Below, piece after piece: positions 1 to 5,339 of a stretch of DNA of 5,774 bases. Location: assembly GCA_905236545.1 (NCBI GenBank), contig CAJOQO010000132.1, positions 1 to 5,774 of the forward strand, read 5' to 3'. Position 1 is the stretch's first letter, and the number at the start of each line of letters is the position of its first letter. The stretch comes from an uncultured Lachnospiraceae bacterium (GTDB lineage Bacteria; Bacillota; Clostridia; Lachnospirales; Lachnospiraceae). A model generated the notes under the pieces. It saw only the letters and a list, made by a program, of their open reading frames with translations. It had not been told where the DNA came from and searched no databases. The position numbers and the translations under genes are program-made.

Positions 1-4
1 CCCG

Positions 5-40
5 GACGCCTGATCTCCGTAGGGCAAAGATCTCAGCGTC
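5..40 (+). other. Bulged stem-loop at the left edge
   Basis: GACGC (5-9) pairs with GCGTC (36-40), and after small bulges GATCT (12-16) pairs with AGATC (28-32), leaving an 11-nt loop. A second small stem follows, TGGTTT (51-56) with AAGCCA (67-72). No U-tract follows, so it is not a standard terminator. It may be part of a structured RNA that begins left of the window. A 6S-like RNA was considered but could not be supported. Confidence 0.35.
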
Positions 41-96
41 GTTCCTGCTATGGTTTGCTTATGGGGAAGCCACCACTCCGGCCTTGTGCTATATCT

Positions 97-179
97 GCCG
101 CAGGCCACCCTCTGAGCACTATGAAACAGCCGCAGGCCGCTCTCTGAGCACCACGAGACGGCCACAGGGGTTCCTGAGC
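97..179 (+). repeat. Tandem repeat, 32-nt unit, about 2.5 copies
   Basis: Unit 1 (97-128) and unit 2 (129-160) both begin GCCGCAGGCC and share CTCTGAGCAC at the same offset. They differ at a few positions inside the unit and mainly in the last 9 bases. A degraded third copy begins exactly 32 nt later at 161 (GCCACAGG) and keeps TGAGC, offset by about 3 nt. The third copy also forms the left arm of the long inverted repeat at 157-223, so the repeat and the hairpin overlap. Function unknown. Confidence 0.7.
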
Positions 180-223
180 GGCAGACTTTCGGGGGTCGGA
201 GCGAAGGAACCCCTGTGGTTGTC
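157..223 (+). repeat. Long inverted repeat (19-bp stem)
   Basis: Bases 162-175 and 205-218 are perfect reverse complements (14 bp, containing ACAGGGGTTCC). Pairing extends outward to 157 and 223 with two G-T wobbles, giving about 19 bp around a 29-nt loop. No run of T follows the right arm, so it is not a typical intrinsic terminator. Its left arm can also pair with a second copy of the right-arm sequence at 252-262, so two mutually exclusive folds are possible. Confidence 0.7.
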
Positions 224-233
224 GACTGGTGAT

Positions 234-262
234 CAGGGGCGGCTTGTATCAGAACCCCTGTG
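234..262 (+). other. Hairpin carrying a second copy of GAACCCCTGTG
   Basis: CAGGGG (234-239) pairs with CCCCTG (255-260) around a 15-nt loop. The segment 252-262 (GAACCCCTGTG) exactly repeats 207-217, the right arm of the preceding long inverted repeat, and so competes for the same partner at 163-173. No U-tract follows. Confidence 0.5.
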
Positions 263-276
263 TCTGTCAGAAAAAG

Positions 277-293
277 TGGTCAGGGTGTGACCA
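277..293. repeat. Inverted repeat TGGTCA-N5-TGACCA
   Basis: TGGTCA (277-282) and TGACCA (288-293) are perfect reverse complements around a 5-nt spacer. Read on the minus strand, the stem is followed by C and five T, which resembles a weak intrinsic terminator. However, no minus-strand gene ends here and the stem is only 6 bp. It could equally be a dimeric regulator's operator, as it lies about 34 bp upstream of the leuA -35 element. The same half-sites recur at 3816-3838. Confidence 0.4.
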
Positions 294-305
294 GTAACAC
301 GTTAC
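294..305. promoter_or_regulatory. Operator-like site GTAAC-AC-GTTAC upstream of the leuA promoter
   Basis: GTAAC (294-298) and GTTAC (301-305) are inverted around two bases, ending 21 bp before the -35 box. The position suits an activator or repressor site, but I recognise no specific regulator consensus and short inverted sites arise by chance. Confidence 0.25.
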
Positions 306-326
306 CAGCCCGGGATGTGCCCGAGG

Positions 327-355
327 TTGACATCCAGGCCGAATCAATCCATAAT
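327..355 (+). promoter_or_regulatory. Sigma-A-type promoter of leuA
   Basis: A perfect -35 hexamer TTGACA (327-332) is followed by a 17-bp spacer and the -10 hexamer CATAAT (350-355), one mismatch from TATAAT. Transcription would start near 361-363, giving a leader of about 50 nt before the leuA start at 414. With so short a leader, the hairpins at 157-323 lie outside this transcript and cannot act as a leuA attenuator unless a second promoter lies further upstream. Confidence 0.75.
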
Positions 356-413
356 CGACAGTATCTTATAGAATGACTATGAAAAGATGAAATGACGGAG
401 GTACCCGAATACT

Positions 414-2081
414 ATGATGGATCATACCAAATATCAGAAGCAGTTTTTCAATCCGCCCGTTGCGAATATGAGATGGGCGAAGAAGGATTCGATCGACAAG
501 GCTCCGGTCTGGTGCTCCGTTGACCTTCGTGACGGCAACCAGGCCCTGGTGGTTCCGATGGATCTGGAAACGAAGCTGAACTTCTTCCGGCTTCTGGTCG
601 ACATCGGATTCAAGGAGATCGAGGTCGGATTCCCGGCTGCGTCTGAGACAGAGTTTGAGTTCCTCCGTACGCTGATCGAGCGGAAGATGGTTCCGGATGA
701 TGTGACGCTCCAGGTTCTGACGCAGGCGAGGGAGCACATTATCCGCAAAACCTTTGAAGCCCTGAAGGGATGCAGGAATGCCATCGTCCATGTGTATAAC
801 TCGACTTCCCTTGCGCAGAGGGAGCAGGTTTTCCACATGGAGAAGGATCAGATCACGCAGATCGCCGTGGACGGTGCGAAGCTTCTGAAGCAGCTGACCA
901 TGGAGGCGGGAGAGAGATACCGCTTTGAATACAGTCCGGAATCCTTCACCGGGACAGAACCGGAATTCGCCCTTGAGGTCTGCAACGCGGTTCTCGATGT
1001 ATGGAAGCCCGAGGCGGACCGCAAGGCGATCATCAATCTGCCGTCGACCGTGCAGCTTTCCATGCCGCATGTCTACGCGAACCAGATCGAGTATCTCTCT
1101 GATCATCTGAAGTACAGGGAGAATGTGGTTCTGTCCCTTCATCCGCACAATGACAGAGGGACCGGTGTGGCGGACGCGGAGATGGGAATCCTCGCCGGCG
1201 CGGACCGTATCGAGGGAACGATCTTCGGAAACGGGGAGCGCACCGGAAACGTAGATGTTGTGACGCTGGCGCTGAATATGTACAGCCAGGGAGTGGATCC
1301 GCAGCTGCATTTTGACCACATGCTGGATATCGTCAGCAAATACGAAGAGTACACCCGCATGGATCTCGACCCGAGAAGCCCGTATGGCGGAGCCCTGGTA
1401 TTTGCCGCGTTCTCCGGATCGCATCAGGACGCGATCGCGAAGGGTATGAAGTATCATGCGGACAACAACCTGAAAACCTGGACGGTTCCCTATATCCCGA
1501 TCGATCCGAAGGATATCGGCCGCAACTATGACGGCGATGTCATCCGGATCAACAGTCAGTCCGGAAAGGGCGGAGTCGCGTTTATCCTGGAGCACCATTT
1601 CGGACTGCGCCTGCCGAAGCTGATGCGCGAGGCGGTCAGCTACGCGGTCAAGGCCGAATCCGATCACGAGCACAGAGAGCTTACGCCGGAGCAGATCTTC
1701 GAGCTGTTTGTCAGCCGGTTCGAGGACATCAACCGCCCGTACAGCATCTCCGAGGTTCATTTCAAACAGCACAACGGCATCATCGCGATGGTTACGACAC
1801 AGTACAAGGGAGAGTCGCGTGAAGTCATGGCTTCCGGAAACGGCCGCCTGAACGCTGTCGCCAATGCGCTGATGAAGTATTACAGGCTGGACTTCAATCT
1901 TGAGGTATATGAGGAGCACGCGCTTGAAAAGTCCTCCTCGTCGCGCGCGATCGCGTACGTCGGAATCCGGAATCCGGAGAAGGACAGGCTCTACTGGGGC
2001 GCCGGCGTGGACGTCGATATTATCCGCGCCTCCATCAATGCGCTGCTGACAGCAGTCAACAATATGGTCAACGACAGATAG
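414..2081 (+). CDS. leuA: 2-isopropylmalate synthase, long (type 2) form
   Basis: Catalyses condensation of acetyl-CoA with 2-oxoisovalerate, the first committed step of leucine synthesis, in the cytoplasm. The 555 residues follow the long LeuA lineage known from Mycobacterium and Corynebacterium. The TIM-barrel catalytic domain spans roughly residues 30-300, with metal ligands expected at D40 (in RDGNQ), H243 and H245 (in HPHND), plus the family signatures FEYSPESF (171-178) and GNGERTGN (272-279). The linker follows with DPRSPYGG (319-326) and FSGSHQDAI (333-341). The C-terminal domain (about 435-555) is the part that mediates leucine feedback in this family, so feedback inhibition is likely but not shown. 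The start at 414 is preceded by GGAGG (397-401), a 12-nt spacing that is slightly long; ATG at 417 is further away. Complete, with no broken motif. No other leu gene is visible in the window. Confidence 0.97.
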   Translation: MMDHTKYQKQFFNPPVANMRWAKKDSIDKAPVWCSVDLRDGNQALVVPMDLETKLNFFRLLVDIGFKEIEVGFPAASETEFEFLRTLIERKMVPDDVTLQVLTQAREHIIRKTFEALKGCRNAIVHVYNSTSLAQREQVFHMEKDQITQIAVDGAKLLKQLTMEAGERYRFEYSPESFTGTEPEFALEVCNAVLDVWKPEADRKAIINLPSTVQLSMPHVYANQIEYLSDHLKYRENVVLSLHPHNDRGTGVADAEMGILAGADRIEGTIFGNGERTGNVDVVTLALNMYSQGVDPQLHFDHMLDIVSKYEEYTRMDLDPRSPYGGALVFAAFSGSHQDAIAKGMKYHADNNLKTWTVPYIPIDPKDIGRNYDGDVIRINSQSGKGGVAFILEHHFGLRLPKLMREAVSYAVKAESDHEHRELTPEQIFELFVSRFEDINRPYSISEVHFKQHNGIIAMVTTQYKGESREVMASGNGRLNAVANALMKYYRLDFNLEVYEEHALEKSSSSRAIAYVGIRNPEKDRLYWGAGVDVDIIRASINALLTAVNNMVNDR

Positions 2082-2091
2082 TTACTATTCA

Positions 2092-2166
2092 CGGCCGGTC
2101 TGAGTCTTTGTATCTGACGCGTCAGGCTTGCCTGTAAGCGGCAGAACAAAGCTCAGAACCTGGCCG
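2092..2166 (+). other. 75-nt long irregular hairpin between leuA and thrC
   Basis: The outer half pairs CGGCC (2092-2096) with GGCCG (2162-2166), then GG with CC, T with A, CTGAG (2100-2104) with CTCAG (2152-2156) and CTTTGT (2106-2111) with ACAAAG (2146-2151). That is 19 bp interrupted only by single-nt bulges. Pairing continues inward with TCTG/CAGA, CGC/GCG and CAGG/CCTG closed by a CTTG tetraloop (2127-2130), about 30 bp in all. It begins 10 nt after the leuA stop. No U-tract follows, so ordinary intrinsic termination is unlikely. It could be a thrC leader element, an RNA-processing or stability structure, or one copy of a dispersed palindromic repeat. Confidence 0.7.
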
Positions 2167-2185
2167 CGAATGAGTATGGGTCAGA

Positions 2186-2212
2186 TATTGCGGCTGCTGA
2201 ACAGCCGCAGTA
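2186..2212 (+). other. GC-rich hairpin just upstream of the thrC ribosome site
   Basis: TGCGGCTG (2189-2196) pairs perfectly with CAGCCGCA (2202-2209) around the loop CTGAA. Three further pairs (one wobble) extend the stem to 2186 and 2212. It ends 4 nt before the AGGA ribosome site at 2217-2220, so it does not cover that site. It lacks a following U-tract. It overlaps the longer alternative thrC start at 2214, which argues for translation starting at 2229. Confidence 0.6.
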
Positions 2213-2228
2213 GATGAGGATAAGAGAG

Positions 2229-3725
2229 ATGGAAAAGACACAGATCATCTACAGAAGTACAAGAAGCAGCCATATCACGGCAACGGCTTCGGAAGCGATC
2301 CTCCAGGGGATCGCTCCGGACGGGGGACTGTTCGTGCCGGACAGGTTTCCCGAATACACAAACTCCTTTGACTGGCTCGCGCAGCTCAGCTACAGGGAAG
2401 TCGCTTATGAGATCATGCGGATGCTCCTGACGGACTTTACGGAGGAAGAGCTGAAGTACTGTATCGATCACGCCTATGATGACAAGTTTGACATTCCGGA
2501 GATGACCCGCCTGAAGAAGGCGGACGAGGCCTGGTATCTGGAGCTGTTTCATGGTTCGACGATCGCGTTCAAGGATATGGCCCTGTCGATCCTTCCGTAC
2601 CTGATGACGACAGCCGCGAAGAAGAATGGCGTGACCGATGAGATCGTGATCCTGACAGCCACCTCCGGAGACACGGGAAAGGCGGCGATGGCAGGATTCG
2701 CCGATGTGCCGGGGACAAAGATCATCGTGTTCTACCCGAAGGGCGGAGTCAGTGCGATCCAGGAAAAGCAGATGGTGACACAGCGCGGATCCAACGTGCA
2801 TGTGGTCGGCATCAAAGGAAACTTTGACGATGCCCAGTCCCAGGTAAAACGGATCTTCGGCGACAAGGCGATGCTTGATCGCATGGCTGCGGCCGGCAAA
2901 CGTTTTTCAAGCGCGAATTCGATCAATATCGGACGCCTGATTCCCCAGATCGTCTACTACTTCTATGCCTACGGGCAGATGGTGAAGGCCGATGAAGTGA
3001 AGGCAGGGGGATACATCAATGTCGCCGTTCCGACCGGGAACTTCGGCAATATCCTCGCCGCCTACTATGCGAAGAAGATGGGGCTTCCGATCGAAAACCT
3101 GATCTGCGCGTCGAACGAGAACCGCGTCCTTGTGGATTTCTTCCAGACGGGCGTATACGACAGGAGGCGTGAGTTCATTCTGACAAGCTCGCCGTCCATG
3201 GACATCCTGATCTCCAGCAATCTGGAGCGCCTGATCTACGAGGTCTGCGGAGAGCATGCCCAGATGACGGCTGACCTGATGGAGATGCTGTCGAAGGACG
3301 GATGCTATAAGATCAATGAAGAGATGAGGGATCACCTCCGGGTATTCTACGGGGATTATGCTTCCGAGAAAATGACCGCGCAGGAGATCCGCCATGTGTT
3401 TGAAACGGCAGGATATGTCATTGATCCCCACACTGCGGTAGCTTCGAGCGTCTACCGGAGGTACAGGGAGGCGACGGAGGACCAGGAAAAGACCGTGATC
3501 GCGTCCACTGCAAGCCCCTATAAGTTTGCGCGCAGCGTCGTCACGGCGATCCGTCCCGGGCTTTCCGGAAAGAGCGACCAGGAGCTGATCGATGAGCTGA
3601 GAGAACTCTCCGGCGTGGAGATACCGGGGGCGATCGTGGAAGCCGGCAGCTCGCCGGTGCTTCACGATACCGTCGTAGAAGTCTCTGATATGGAAGACGA
3701 GGTCTCCCGGTGGCTCGGTCTCTGA
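2229..3725 (+). CDS. thrC: Threonine synthase
   Basis: PLP-dependent conversion of O-phospho-L-homoserine to threonine plus phosphate, the last step of threonine synthesis (cytoplasm). The 498 residues fit the longer class of threonine synthases (yeast and E. coli type) rather than the roughly 350-residue Bacillus type. Visible parts: the N-terminal domain signature YRSTRSS (8-14) and APDGGLFVP (29-37); the PLP-binding lysine K115 in FHGSTIAFKD (107-116); TATSGDTGKAA (143-153); SSANSINIGR (227-236); the glycine-rich phosphate loop PTGNFGN (268-274); DPHTAVA (399-405); and ASTASPYKF (425-433). I chose ATG 2229 because AGGA (2217-2220) sits 8 nt upstream. An in-frame ATG at 2214 would add five residues but lacks a ribosome site and abuts a hairpin. 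The gene lies 147 nt after leuA, with no promoter recognised between, so co-transcription is possible. Confidence 0.96.
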   Translation: MEKTQIIYRSTRSSHITATASEAILQGIAPDGGLFVPDRFPEYTNSFDWLAQLSYREVAYEIMRMLLTDFTEEELKYCIDHAYDDKFDIPEMTRLKKADEAWYLELFHGSTIAFKDMALSILPYLMTTAAKKNGVTDEIVILTATSGDTGKAAMAGFADVPGTKIIVFYPKGGVSAIQEKQMVTQRGSNVHVVGIKGNFDDAQSQVKRIFGDKAMLDRMAAAGKRFSSANSINIGRLIPQIVYYFYAYGQMVKADEVKAGGYINVAVPTGNFGNILAAYYAKKMGLPIENLICASNENRVLVDFFQTGVYDRRREFILTSSPSMDILISSNLERLIYEVCGEHAQMTADLMEMLSKDGCYKINEEMRDHLRVFYGDYASEKMTAQEIRHVFETAGYVIDPHTAVASSVYRRYREATEDQEKTVIASTASPYKFARSVVTAIRPGLSGKSDQELIDELRELSGVEIPGAIVEAGSSPVLHDTVVEVSDMEDEVSRWLGL

Positions 3726-3768
3726 CCGGGCCGGGTAGCGGATCGATCCCACAGAGGACGGAATTGAT

Positions 3769-3853
3769 CACGATCAGAGATCTATCACGATCAGAGACAT
3801 ATCAGGATCAGAGATTGGTCAGGTTCAGAGACTGACCACGATAAGAGAAAAGA
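3769..3853 (+). repeat. Five tandem copies of a 17-bp repeat
   Basis: Units start at 3769, 3786, 3803, 3820 and 3837, each exactly 17 bp. The first 12 bases follow CACGATCAGAGA with few changes (G for C in units 3 and 4, T for A in unit 4, A for C in unit 5). The last five bases vary. The array fills most of the gap between thrC and the small membrane-protein gene and ends about 10 nt before that gene's start. Possible roles are an array of protein-binding sites or a slippage-prone microsatellite-like tract; neither is shown. Confidence 0.85.
3816..3838. repeat. Inverted repeat TGGTCAG-N9-CTGACCA within the tandem array
   Basis: The 5-nt spacers of units 3 and 4, together with flanking unit bases, form a perfect 7-bp inverted repeat (3816-3822 with 3832-3838) around a 9-nt loop, 25 nt upstream of the ATG at 3864. 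Its half-sites match those at 277-293 before leuA. It may be an operator or mRNA hairpin near the translation start. Confidence 0.4.
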
Positions 3854-3863
3854 GAGAGACACG

Positions 3864-4214
3864 ATGAATACCAATTCGATGTTTGCGATCATGGATTTCG
3901 TCATGGTCGGTGCCGGGCTGTATCTGCTTTATGCCTGGTTTCTTCTGCAGTTTAAAAATGAGATCCGTGAAGGCGTCCTCGTCCAGTCGGGGATGGCGAA
4001 TAAATGCAAGGATCCGGAAGGCTATAAGAAATACATCGCGCCGAAGCTCCTGATCTTCGCGCTGTGCGCCCTCGCTTCCGGAGGGCTCGGCCTTTACTCG
4101 GACTATGTAAAGCCGGTCAATACTTATCTGTACCTTGGCTTTACGGTGTTTTTCTTCGTGGTTCTTGTTCTGTTTGTACGTTACATCAAGAAAGCGCAGG
4201 ATATGTTTTTCTAA
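3864..4214 (+). CDS. Small three-helix membrane protein, function unknown
   Basis: 116 residues, complete, and not assignable to a family by eye. Three hydrophobic segments are clear: about residues 7-29, 61-79 and 86-106. Between the first and second lies a charged 30-residue loop rich in Lys (KCKDPEGYKKYIAPK, 47-61), and the C-terminus carries RYIKK (106-110). By the positive-inside rule the loop and C-terminus would face the cytoplasm and the N-terminus outside. The start at 3864 has no clear Shine-Dalgarno sequence, only a purine run (AGAGAGAG) about 4-12 nt upstream, so translation may be weak or dependent on upstream ribosomes. An in-frame ATG six codons downstream is also possible. It sits between thrC and the sortase gene; a role linked to the envelope is only inference from position and membrane location. 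Confidence 0.85.
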   Translation: MNTNSMFAIMDFVMVGAGLYLLYAWFLLQFKNEIREGVLVQSGMANKCKDPEGYKKYIAPKLLIFALCALASGGLGLYSDYVKPVNTYLYLGFTVFFFVVLVLFVRYIKKAQDMFF

Positions 4215-4263
4215 GGAAACACGGATGATGTCAGCGATACCGGCGTTTCCCCGGAGCCTCCGG
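4215..4263 (+). other. Two adjacent inverted repeats after the membrane-protein gene
   Basis: GGAAAC (4215-4220), beginning right after the stop codon, pairs with GTTTCC (4245-4250), and CGG (4222-4224) with CCG (4240-4242) extends it. Immediately after comes the near-perfect palindrome CCGGAG-C-CTCCGG (4251-4263). The sequence after it is CTTTCCC, at best a poor U-tract, so a terminator is possible but not convincing. Either element could attenuate or stabilise the transcript entering the sortase gene. Confidence 0.45.
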
Positions 4264-4304
4264 CTTTCCCTGGCTGATCTGCAGGCCCTGGATGAGGAGA
4301 TCTT

Positions 4305-5261
4305 ATGAAAGAGCGCATCCGGTTATTATCCGCCGTGCTGTGCGCCGGACAGGTCATTCTGTCCGCATTTACCGCCGCGGCAGGTCCCTGCTGCTTCGTG
4401 GAGGTGGGGGTGGATCATATCCTGAAGGACGGGACGACAGGGATGAGTTCCAATGACCGCCTGAAATGGTACCTGGAGCAGACCGGCCGTCCTGCGGACG
4501 AGGCGGTCGCGCGGGCGCAGGATGAGATCAGTGAGAACTGCGTGGCGATCCTGAATGCGGGAGGCGAGATCCGGGAGTATGTCACGCAGACAACGGATAA
4601 TGACTTCTATCTGACCCACAACGCCGGCGGTGCGCCGGATGTCAACGGCTCCGCCTTCTTCGATTCCAGATGCGAATTCTTTCCCGCGGATGACCAGGTT
4701 ATCATCCATGGGCATAACATGAAGGGCGGCGCGGTTTTCGGGCGGCTGAACAATTACCGGGATGTGGGATATCTGTGCAGGCATCCCCTGATCACCCTGG
4801 AGACGCTGGCGGGAACGGATTACTATGTTCCCTACGCGGTTACGGACATTAATGTCGATATGAGCGCCCCGAACTATTTTCTGGCGATTGTATGGAAATT
4901 TGATCCGGACAGCTTCAGGCAGTACACCGGGTACCTGAAGGAAAAGTCCTACTACCGGATCCCCGTGGATGTCGAGTTTGGAGACCGGCTCCTGACCCTG
5001 TCCACCTGCAGCTATGTCTACAGTGATTCCCGGCTGGTGGTCTGCGCCAGGAAGATGAGGGACTGGGAGACGCCGGAATATCTGGAAGACCTGGTCAGCC
5101 GGAGCACGCTGTCAGGGGTGAGCCCTGATGCCATCGCGCCATATACCGGCGGAGGCGACTACGAAAGACTGACGCCCCAGGACATGAGCGGGCTGAATTA
5201 TGAAACGGAGGAAGAGATCCCGTACATTCAGGAAGCCGCGGCGGATCTGTTTGACGAATAA
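4305..5261 (+). CDS. Class B sortase
   Basis: A membrane-anchored cysteine transpeptidase that cuts a sorting motif in secreted proteins and joins them to the cell wall or to pilin subunits. The 318 residues show an N-terminal hydrophobic segment (about 7-26) that would serve as an uncleaved anchor, though AAAG at its end could also be read as a signal-peptide site. A linker follows (27-90), then the sortase fold (about 90-250). Catalytic residues are all present: H137 in HGHNMKGG, C235 in LTLSTCSY and R243 in SRLVVCAR. The class B assignment rests on the GHNM motif, the long insert with a predicted helix before the cysteine (about 198-216) and the RIPVDVEFGDRLLTLSTC layout. It is longer than usual for the class because of an acidic tail of about 70 residues after the active site. 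Ribosome site AGGAG (4295-4299) lies 5 nt before ATG. No sorting-signal substrate is visible nearby. Confidence 0.92.
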   Translation: MKERIRLLSAVLCAGQVILSAFTAAAGPCCFVEVGVDHILKDGTTGMSSNDRLKWYLEQTGRPADEAVARAQDEISENCVAILNAGGEIREYVTQTTDNDFYLTHNAGGAPDVNGSAFFDSRCEFFPADDQVIIHGHNMKGGAVFGRLNNYRDVGYLCRHPLITLETLAGTDYYVPYAVTDINVDMSAPNYFLAIVWKFDPDSFRQYTGYLKEKSYYRIPVDVEFGDRLLTLSTCSYVYSDSRLVVCARKMRDWETPEYLEDLVSRSTLSGVSPDAIAPYTGGGDYERLTPQDMSGLNYETEEEIPYIQEAAADLFDE

Positions 5262-5272
5262 GGTCAGATGCG

Positions 5273-5300
5273 TCTGTATACTGCGAATCCTGTATACAGA
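5273..5300. repeat. Perfect 9-bp inverted repeat between sortase and last gene
   Basis: TCTGTATAC (5273-5281) and GTATACAGA (5292-5300) are exact reverse complements around a 10-nt spacer, and each arm contains the self-complementary GTATAC. A GA-rich, T-free stretch follows, so it is not an intrinsic terminator on the + strand. It could be an operator for the downstream gene or an mRNA hairpin that separates expression of the two genes. Confidence 0.6.
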
Positions 5301-5339
5301 GAAGAACGAAGGAAGCGAAGGAGAAAGTACGAATCATCC

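Larger units (their letters stand above)
1..413. other. Structured, repeat-rich region upstream of leuA without a convincing gene
   Basis: I find no supportable protein gene here. A 68-codon open frame at 84-290 runs through the tandem repeats and inverted repeats, has no ribosome site and resembles no protein I know. From left to right the stretch holds: a bulged hairpin at 5-40, a small stem at 51-72, 2.5 copies of a 32-nt repeat (97-179), a long inverted repeat (157-223), a second hairpin (234-260), a 6-bp inverted repeat (277-293), a short palindrome-like site (294-305), a small GC hairpin (311-323), the leuA promoter (327-355) and the short leuA leader. The dense structure left of the promoter could belong to a non-coding RNA or to the 3' end of an upstream transcript. 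I could not match it to a known RNA family. Confidence 0.6.

Noticed and set aside
84..290. 68-codon open frame on the + strand
   Set aside because: It runs through tandem and inverted repeats, has no ribosome site and shows no recognisable protein features.
271..293. Minus-strand intrinsic terminator (6-bp stem then C and five T)
   Set aside because: The stem is short, only half GC, and no minus-strand gene is present to be terminated; kept only as an inverted repeat.
276..300. T-box-like sequence (CAGGGTGTGACC) upstream of leuA
   Set aside because: It resembles the T-box core AGGGTGGNACCGCG only partly, lacks the GCG end and the terminator hairpin with U-tract, and lies upstream of the leuA promoter.
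366..1919. 517-codon open frame on the minus strand
   Set aside because: It lies antisense to leuA, whose catalytic motifs are all intact; the translation has no recognisable domain and reflects codon bias of the true gene.
2170..2217. 15-codon open frame overlapping ATG 2214 as ATGA, a possible thrC leader peptide
   Set aside because: It has no ribosome site and no threonine codons, and its sequence is explained by the GC-rich hairpin at 2186-2212.
2907..3752. 281-codon open frame on the minus strand
   Set aside because: Antisense shadow of thrC, which is complete and well supported.
3769..3853. CRISPR array
   Set aside because: The 17-bp period with a 12-bp core and 5-bp spacers is far too short for CRISPR repeats and spacers, and no cas gene is nearby.
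4305..4394. Lipoprotein signal in the sortase N-terminus (Cys29-Cys30)
   Set aside because: The residues before the cysteine (AAAGP) do not fit a lipobox; a membrane anchor as usual for sortases explains the segment.
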